From contig NZ_CP093443.1 in NCBI RefSeq assembly GCF_026168515.1, forward strand, positions 3,162,001 to 3,226,000: a stretch of 64,000 bases of DNA, read 5' to 3'. The position numbers were made by a program, and so were the translations under genes. This document shows positions 59,563 to 64,000 of this stretch, piece by piece. Below the pieces are notes generated by a model. It was not told the origin of the DNA and ran no database searches. It worked only from the letters and a program-made list of their open reading frames with translations. The stretch's first letter is position 1; the number at the start of each line of letters is the position of its first letter. The DNA is from Brevibacterium spongiae. GTDB lineage: Bacteria; Actinomycetota; Actinomycetes; Actinomycetales; Brevibacteriaceae.

Positions 59563-60604
59563 CTGGCTCTGCACAGATATTCTCGCCCAAAGCAGCTTCG
59601 TCCCGAGGCCCGTGATGCTGACTGAGGTAGACGGTGAGATCAGCGTCAGCTTTGGCAAATGCCGCATCACTCGTCAGAACCGCAGGACCGGCCAGCTCCC
59701 GGCTCAGAAGCTGGATCCGTTGGGCACTGCGGTATATGTTGTTGCGAACTCTCAGAGCCAGTCTCCACGCGTGTTCTCGCGAGAACTTCTCATCCCCATC
59801 CGCTGCAGCAGCAGTTTGCGCCAACATGGTGCGGACCGCGAAGATCTCAGCATCAAGCTGCCCGAGCTGCATCTCTCCCATCGGCGAGCGCCCAGCCCTG
59901 TTCAGGTGGGTTTGGGCTGCACGCCGGGCCAGTCCCAATGCTCCACCGAACCAGCAGGCTGCCACGCGAATCCCACCCCAAGCGAAAGAGGGCCGGTCAA
60001 GGTACCAATTCGGGGGGCCGACACTCGTCGCCGGTGCTCGGTCGAAGACGACTGAGCCGCTCGGGATTTCTCTGAGCCCCAGACTCGGCCAAGCACCTGT
60101 CTGCGGTCGTACACGAGGGTGCCGAAGATTCACCGCGTAGGCTCGGTTCCCGTCGCTGCCGCTGGCGATGACGATCGCGTCGGTGAGTTCCGCGGCTAAA
60201 GAGCACCACGCTTTCGTGCCGGTGAGGAGGTTCTCCGCACCGGCATCGATCACGTTCACGCGATGTGTGGGCAGGTCAGCCGCGTACACGCCCCAGGCCG
60301 AATCGGGATCAGGTGTTTCGTGTCCGGCCTCGGCGAGGATGCCCAGAGCGTCGACGTGGGGTTCGAGCATACGAGCGACGCCGATGTCGATCGCAGCCAG
60401 TTGAAGCAGCCTTTCCCATTGATCGATCTGAGGTGAGCACCCTGTGAGCTGCAGAAGACGGGCAAGGGCGGTGATCTTGTCGACAGCGGACGCACTGCTC
60501 GTGACGACCTCGGTGAGATCATCCCTGAAGTCTGGAGTTTCCCACCACGGTTCGAACGGTGTGGCGATGATCCGAGACGAGGTTGAGTCGAACAGGGTTT
60601 CCAT
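59546..60604 (-). CDS. Acyl-CoA dehydrogenase-like flavoprotein
   Basis: 352 residues from ATG 60604 (GAAGGA 7 nt upstream). The pattern is that of acyl-CoA dehydrogenases with short N-domain: WGVYAADLPTHRVNVIDAG, LTGTKAWCSLAAELTDAIVIA (the beta-barrel core), SFAWGGIRVAACWFGGALGLARRA, and RSAQRIQLLSRELAGPAVL. No catalytic Glu can be assigned with confidence. In its usual neighbourhood, with PIG-L/NodS and GT2, it may desaturate an acyl or sugar intermediate. First gene of a three-gene operon with overlaps; a promoter with TATAAG lies upstream. Confidence 0.8.
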   Translation of the reverse strand: METLFDSTSSRIIATPFEPWWETPDFRDDLTEVVTSSASAVDKITALARLLQLTGCSPQIDQWERLLQLAAIDIGVARMLEPHVDALGILAEAGHETPDPDSAWGVYAADLPTHRVNVIDAGAENLLTGTKAWCSLAAELTDAIVIASGSDGNRAYAVNLRHPRVRPQTGAWPSLGLREIPSGSVVFDRAPATSVGPPNWYLDRPSFAWGGIRVAACWFGGALGLARRAAQTHLNRAGRSPMGEMQLGQLDAEIFAVRTMLAQTAAAADGDEKFSREHAWRLALRVRNNIYRSAQRIQLLSRELAGPAVLTSDAAFAKADADLTVYLSQHHGPRDEAALGENICAEPDVDEV

Positions 60605-60691
60605 TTCACGTCCTTCGGGCAGAACATTTCGTCGGAACTCGGTGTGTAGTGAACACGCAGGAGGCAGTCGGAGGTGATGGCTCTGAACACG

Positions 60692-60721
60692 CTTATATCT
60701 CAAGTGGGTGCAGATACCCAA
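60692..60721 (-). promoter_or_regulatory. Promoter of the acyl-CoA dehydrogenase/PIG-L/GT2 operon
   Basis: On the minus strand TTGGGT (60721-60716), 18 nt, TATAAG (60697-60692), about 80 nt before ATG 60604. Confidence 0.6.
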
Positions 60722-60784
60722 TTCCAGCCGGCTCTTCCACATCACCCCAATGTGCAGACTAGCGGCATGCTTGGCAGATCTCAG

Positions 60785-61873
60785 TCAACTGCTCTCTACC
60801 GTGTCGTCGGCATCTGTGCTGTTGTCTGTATAGACTCGCTGCCGCATCCGCTGGCCATGAGTCAGCTTCTGCACGTCGGCATCAGTGTCGAAGCTGGCAC
60901 CGAGGCCGCCGGCGACCACACCCATGGCTGCGCTGAGCCATGCGATATCGAGGTAGTTGGTGAACGACGCGTCTTGTTGAATCTGTTGGGTCATGAATTC
61001 CGGATCGATAACGACGAGGCCGCCCAGGAGAATGAGGACGACCAGTGTCGCGTAGAGAACGATCACAGTGATCAGCAGTGTGAGGACGGTGGAGAAGTTG
61101 TAGTACATGACCACCGTGGCCAGACGTTCGTTGACCGGTCGATCCCAAAGTCTGTGACTGACGATCAACCAGGCGACCATCATTAGGATGGCGAGCGCGC
61201 CGATTGAGAGCAGCCGGAGGGTGGACAGGTAGGTCGACATCTGCCAGATCGAACTGTAGAAGATGCCGAAAGCTCCGGTTGCCGAGGCTGCTGCGAGGGC
61301 TCCTGAGAGTTTCGGGGCCGTGCGCCAAGGTTCGTTGGCAATCGTCATCCCCATAATCAGCCGTGGGCCTCCGGTGATGGTGTGGGCATGCAGGGACTGA
61401 TGGCTGGAGTCTTCGTTGTTCGACCAGTTCGACCATCCGAGCAGAAATTTGCGTGTCGTGGCTTCGGGGTCCCACGGAACCAACTTGTTCACCGAGCTCA
61501 TCATGACTTTGATGATGCGGCGCTTGGTGGCCCACGCGCCGAGTGTGGGGCATGAGACGACCGCAAGGTTGCGGTCAGAGTAGACTTCGGCGATCAGAGG
61601 GTCGCCCTGGGTGTGCCGGGGGATCTCTGTGAGGATGAGGATGATGTTGACGTCGGGGTAATCAGCGCGGAGGTCTTCGACTGCGTCTAGAGCCAGCTCG
61701 CGCTCGGGTGTCAGATAGACCGTGTCGGTGCGAGTGTACAGCGTCGTTGTGACCCCATACGCCTCACGCAGATAGCGCTCTAACGAGGAGTGGATGGAAG
61801 CCGCTCGCCTGCTGGGCAGACCTGGGTCGGCTACGACCAGCACTTGAAGAGCCTGGGATGAGGTGGTGGGCAT
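60785..61873 (-). CDS. Membrane protein of unknown function
   Basis: 362 residues, ATG with CGGAGGA 4 nt upstream. The N-terminal half (about 185 residues) is soluble with an alpha/beta look: LQVLVVADPGLPSRRAAS, DVNIILILTEIPRH, AVVSCPTLGAWATKR. Membrane helices follow: about 190-210, 217-240, 265-290 and one pair near 300-340, ending in an acidic tail. A short Asn/Trp loop, LGWSNWSNNEDSS, precedes the first helix. No family is recognised. The soluble half recalls receiver- or universal-stress-like folds. It stands alone between the sugar operon and the stress genes. Confidence 0.78.
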   Translation of the reverse strand: MPTTSSQALQVLVVADPGLPSRRAASIHSSLERYLREAYGVTTTLYTRTDTVYLTPERELALDAVEDLRADYPDVNIILILTEIPRHTQGDPLIAEVYSDRNLAVVSCPTLGAWATKRRIIKVMMSSVNKLVPWDPEATTRKFLLGWSNWSNNEDSSHQSLHAHTITGGPRLIMGMTIANEPWRTAPKLSGALAAASATGAFGIFYSSIWQMSTYLSTLRLLSIGALAILMMVAWLIVSHRLWDRPVNERLATVVMYYNFSTVLTLLITVIVLYATLVVLILLGGLVVIDPEFMTQQIQQDASFTNYLDIAWLSAAMGVVAGGLGASFDTDADVQKLTHGQRMRQRVYTDNSTDADDTVESS

Positions 61874-62108
61874 AAAGTCCTCCGCTACTCGACCAGCGAG
61901 TTGTGTAGAAGATTGTTCTGGTTCCGAAGTCTAGTGAGCGTAATCACTATGGGGTAGTCCTATACGTAGGCTTCACTGTCTGAAGCTTTATCGCCAGCGC
62001 AGCCGCGGACAACTGCTTCGGACTGGCCGGCGAGCAGTCCCCCTGAATCGAGGTGACCAAGACAGAGTGAGCAGCGACATACGCGGTGTCGAATTCTGCT
62101 GTGTCACA

Positions 62109-62396
62109 ATGGTCTCCATGGTCCCCGGCACTGTGCACGAACTGTCCGAGCATGATCGGTTGATCCTCGACTTCGAGAAGACTGCGTCTGCTGCGGCGGG
62201 GCGACACGAGTTGTGCCAGCGAATCGAACTTCCAGCAGAGAGGTACGCCATCGTGCTCGAGGGGATCGTGGATACGGACGCCGCATACGGTTACGCCCCG
62301 GACGTTGTGGAGCGGGTGAGGCGGTTGCGAGCGGAACGGTTCGCATTCGAACGCCGGCAAGGCCGATGGAAGAAGCACAGCAGCTTCCCCCTATAG
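62109..62396 (+). CDS. DUF3263-domain small protein
   Basis: 95 residues from ATG 62109; a GTG at 62067 and ATG 62118 are alternative starts, none with a good ribosome site. The DUF3263 pattern is clear: LSEHDRLILDFEKTASAAAG, ELPAERYAIVLEGIVD, and APDVVERVRRLRAERFAF. These are actinobacterial helical proteins with an HTH-like core, probably DNA-binding; function is not established. Terminal KHSSFPL is basic. Its stop is 33 nt from the convergent 64-residue protein gene. Confidence 0.82.
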   Translation: MVSMVPGTVHELSEHDRLILDFEKTASAAAGRHELCQRIELPAERYAIVLEGIVDTDAAYGYAPDVVERVRRLRAERFAFERRQGRWKKHSSFPL

Positions 62397-62429
62397 CCCG
62401 ATATGCCGCCATCAGATCAGCGCGGCTTC

Positions 62430-62624
62430 TCACCCGTCTTCGTCATCAACCTCGACGACGATGGATTGATCGGCAACATCGCCCACATCCGCTTCGCGGA
62501 TTGCTCCCCAGTGAGGCTCAGCCTCTTCGTAACCGTCGTCGATATGCGTTGCGGCGTCGACGAGCTGTTCATTCCAATCCGGCCCGGGCACTTCGACGCC
62601 GGGGCGGACACTGTCTGCCATCAT
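62430..62624 (-). CDS. Small acidic protein encoded downstream of HspR-like regulator
   Basis: 64 residues (MMADSVRPGVEVPGPDWN, ending VEVDDEDG). The ATG overlaps the MerR stop by 4 nt and has GAGGAGG 5 nt upstream, which makes a real gene likely. Highly acidic, with TrpGAIRE and DVADQS segments; no family recognised. Being co-translated with a heat-shock type regulator, it could bind or titrate that protein or assist Hsp20. Confidence 0.65.
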   Translation of the reverse strand: MMADSVRPGVEVPGPDWNEQLVDAATHIDDGYEEAEPHWGAIREADVGDVADQSIVVEVDDEDG

Positions 62625-62917
62625 TGCATCCTCCTCAATTCGTACCGAAGCGAGGTGTTCTCATCCTGGAGATCGAGAATGATTCCGATGCTAGCGAGAT
62701 TCGCGCCCACGTCAACCAGCTCCCGCACACGCCGCAGACGAGCAATATCCTCGCGACTGAACCGCCGCGTCCCGCCTTCACTTCGCATAGGCGCCACGAG
62801 GCCGCGAGCCTCGTACTGCCGCAATGACTGCACCCCGACACCGGTCAACTCCGCAACATGCGAAATCGAGAACAAGCGCCCCCCGGACTCTGAAGTCGCC
62901 GTCTCCCCATGTCCCAA
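62621..62917 (-). CDS. MerR-family regulator, HspR-like
   Basis: 98 residues from a TTG with AGGAGG just upstream. MerR winged helix: FSISHVAELTGVGVQSLRQYEARGLVAPMRSEGGTRRFS (residues about 15-53, in pieces), then IARLRRVRELVDVGANLASIG and a short coiled coil to LRRMQ. It lacks Cys/His effector residues. Similar proteins repress dnaK or hsp20 genes by binding inverted repeats. It is divergent from hsp20, with a candidate operator at 62976-63000. Auto- and hsp20 repression in absence of heat is expected. Confidence 0.87.
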   Translation of the reverse strand: MGHGETATSESGGRLFSISHVAELTGVGVQSLRQYEARGLVAPMRSEGGTRRFSREDIARLRRVRELVDVGANLASIGIILDLQDENTSLRYELRRMQ

Positions 62918-62936
62918 AATTCCTCCTGAAACAGTG

Positions 62937-62965
62937 TTGACATTCGCATTCTGATCGACTAAATC
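62937..62965 (+). promoter_or_regulatory. Promoter of the hsp20 gene
   Basis: TTGACA (62937-62942), 17 nt, TAAATC (62960-62965). The -35 is perfect, the -10 weak. The transcript would begin just before the inverted repeat at 62976-63000. Confidence 0.5.
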
Positions 62966-62975
62966 ATATGTCTAT

Positions 62976-63000
62976 CAGATGATGTAGATCCTATCATCTG
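62976..63000. promoter_or_regulatory. Candidate HspR-like operator: inverted repeat CAGATGAT-N9-ATCATCTG
   Basis: Perfect 8-bp arms at 62976-62983 and 62993-63000 with a 9-nt spacer, placed at the expected hsp20 transcript start and 58 nt from the MerR start. The sequence differs from the CTTGAGT-type HAIR site, so the regulator may have its own specificity. Confidence 0.55.
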
Positions 63001-63035
63001 CACGAATCCGCCATCCAGCAAAGGAGGTTTCACCA

Positions 63036-63470
63036 ATGATCATGATGCGCACTGACCCATTCCGCGAAGTCGAACGCCTGAGCAGAGAAATCTTCGGAGC
63101 CACCGGCACAACGGCTCGCCCCGTGATGATGCCGATGGACGCCTGGCGCGACGGCGATACTTTCCGCGTCGAACTCGACCTGCCAGGAATTGATCCTGAC
63201 AACATCGACCTCGACGTCGAGAACAACGTCGTCACCGTCAAAGCTGAACGGCCTGCGACCGACCACGGGGAGTCTTCGGTCGCGGCAGAGCGGCCCCGCG
63301 GGACCTTCAGCCGACAACTCGTCCTCGGCGACAACCTCGACACCAGCAACATCACGGCGAACTACGACGCCGGTGTGCTCACACTCAGCATCCCGGTCGC
63401 GGAATCAGCGAAACCCCGCAAGATCGCCATCAACTCAGGCTCTGCTGAACCGGCAGCCATCAGCGCCTAA
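63036..63470 (+). CDS. Small heat-shock protein, Hsp20/alpha-crystallin family
   Basis: 144 residues; ATG with AAAGGAGG 8-9 nt upstream. N-terminal [20 protein letters not shown] is typical. Alpha-crystallin domain: [51 protein letters not shown], and [21 protein letters not shown] with the A-x-x-x-G-V-L motif. C-terminal IxI-type segment is KIAINSG. A holdase chaperone in the cytoplasm. It is controlled by the divergent HspR-like gene. Confidence 0.96.
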   Translation: MIMMRTDPFREVERLSREIFGATGTTARPVMMPMDAWRDGDTFRVELDLPGIDPDNIDLDVENNVVTVKAERPATDHGESSVAAERPRGTFSRQLVLGDNLDTSNITANYDAGVLTLSIPVAESAKPRKIAINSGSAEPAAISA

Positions 63471-63492
63471 TTACAACTGGTGGGGTGTTCCC

Positions 63493-63756
63493 ATGCAGAC
63501 GTGTGCACCAGACGTCCAGCTGGGTATCGATGCTGCGTTCTGGGCGATCATCCTCAGCGACCGCGAACTGCGCGGCCTCGACACGAGTCACCACGCAGAT
63601 GATGAACCGCGGGCTTTGAGTCATTGCGAGTGCCGGACCTTCAGGCACTCCTCACCGTGGCTGCTGTTCCGGTCTCCCGGTCTCTCAGCAGCCCAGGTTA
63701 TCGCCTACCGAGTCCTCGCTTGTCAGCGCTCTCCTCCCCGGTTCAAACGGCGCTGA
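63493..63756 (+). CDS. Possible 87-residue protein or decayed gene
   Basis: An ATG at 63493 after GGTGGGGTG opens MQTCAPDVQLGIDAAFWAII, which reads like a real N-terminus (DAAFWAIILSDREL), but the remainder is Ser/Arg/Pro-rich and unlike a folded protein. A frameshift near 63575 may have destroyed the original. I cannot name a family. Confidence 0.35.
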   Translation: MQTCAPDVQLGIDAAFWAIILSDRELRGLDTSHHADDEPRALSHCECRTFRHSSPWLLFRSPGLSAAQVIAYRVLACQRSPPRFKRR

Positions 63757-63778
63757 CATCTTCGATGAAAGGAGGTGA
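63721..63778 (+). promoter_or_regulatory. Hairpin with CCTCC loop followed by a perfect ribosome-binding sequence
   Basis: TGTCAGCGC (63721-63729) pairs with GCGCTGACA (63750-63758). The loop holds CCTCC (63733-63737), which can pair with the GGAGG of AAAGGAGGTGA at 63768-63778, an 11-nt perfect match to the 16S anti-SD. No ATG lies at a workable distance; a GTG at 63775 inside it opens only 35 codons. Confidence 0.4.
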
Positions 63779-63919
63779 GACGTTTCCGCACCCAGGATGA
63801 GCTACACAGCCGTGTGGTCGCGTCCGCAAGTCTTTCTACCAGTGCGCTCGACGCAAGATGCGCGGCAGTGACGTCACAATGACGACGAAGTGATGCGGGC
63901 CCGTCCACGGCTTCCCCTT

Positions 63920-63947
63920 CTGGCCCCGGGCTATCCCCCGGGGCCAG
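63920..63947. terminator. Hairpin terminator before the last gene
   Basis: CTGGCCCCGGG (63920-63930), loop CTATCC, CCCGGGGCCAG (63937-63947), 11 bp perfect, 34 nt before the start at 63982. Confidence 0.75.
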
Positions 63948-63981
63948 ACCATGTTCGGTTGAGATGAGAAACGAGGAGAAC

Positions 63982-64000
63982 ATGTTCGTCAGCTTCTTGG
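63982..64000 (+). CDS. Start of a gene running off the right edge
   Basis: ATG 63982 with GAGGAGA 3 nt upstream opens MFVSFL and is cut by the window end. The strong ribosome site supports a real start. Nothing can be said of the product. Confidence 0.6.

Noticed and set aside
63723-63983. 86-residue frame on - at the right edge
   Set aside because: Crosses the strong terminator hairpin and the ribosome site of the last gene; composition not protein-like.
1-64000. CRISPR arrays, insertion sequences, rRNA or tRNA genes
   Set aside because: No regularly spaced repeats, transposase motifs, rRNA stretches or cloverleaf sequences were seen by reading; a tRNAscan or IS search was not possible.

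Overview
The window is chromosomal DNA from a high-GC Gram-positive actinobacterium. Several features point that way: GTG/TTG starts, GGAGG ribosome sites, probable leaderless genes with TANNNT boxes 6-7 nt before the start codon, a DUF3263 protein, an HspR/Hsp20 pair, a LigD ligase and a large teichoic-acid region. Gene content fits Brevibacterium or a close relative in the Micrococcales best. That placement is from memory of the families, not from a search.

Layout. 1-5.6 kb: photolyase end, two SDR-type proteins, a baeRF/Vms1-like protein, a quinone oxidoreductase and a tiny acidic protein. 5.7-12.3 kb: small acidic protein, then a peptide ABC transporter operon (fused double ATPase, two permeases, lipoprotein binding protein) headed by an unusual XRE-TetR regulator. 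12.3-12.85 kb: non-coding, structured. 12.85-39.3 kb: cell-wall teichoic acid/polyol-phosphate glycopolymer region, with a lower-GC core around 20.8-24.2 kb. 39.4-49.2 kb: CPBP protease, secreted glycerophosphodiesterase, RibD-like reductase, flavin reductase, TrkH/TrkA potassium uptake, Ohr, MHS-family transporter, FMN glutamate-synthase-like protein. 49.2-57.4 kb: DUF418 protein, LigD, a PaoABC-type molybdenum aldehyde oxidoreductase and a MocA-like cytidylyltransferase. 57.4-61.9 kb: a compact GT2 / PIG-L deacetylase-NodS methyltransferase / acyl-CoA dehydrogenase operon and an unknown membrane protein. 62-64 kb: DUF3263, an HspR-like MerR with a small partner, Hsp20, and a structured tail.

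The wall region is the main point of interest. It holds TagD (CDP-glycerol), a cytidylyltransferase-SDR fusion (CDP-ribitol or CDP-mannitol), five TagF-type polymerase domains in four proteins (one a 1208-residue tandem duplication with two membrane modules), three polysaccharide pyruvyl transferases (one fused to a degenerate GT8 domain), two paralogous GT4 and two GT2 glycosyltransferases, an AT3-SGNH acyltransferase and a CDP-alcohol phosphotransferase with an altered motif. Together these suggest two polyol-phosphate chains, at least one decorated with sugar, pyruvate ketal and acyl groups. This agrees with the pyruvylated mannitol and glycerol teichoic acids reported for Brevibacterium walls. 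No TagO/TagA/TagB or TagGH exporter is in the window, so initiation and export must be encoded elsewhere or differ.
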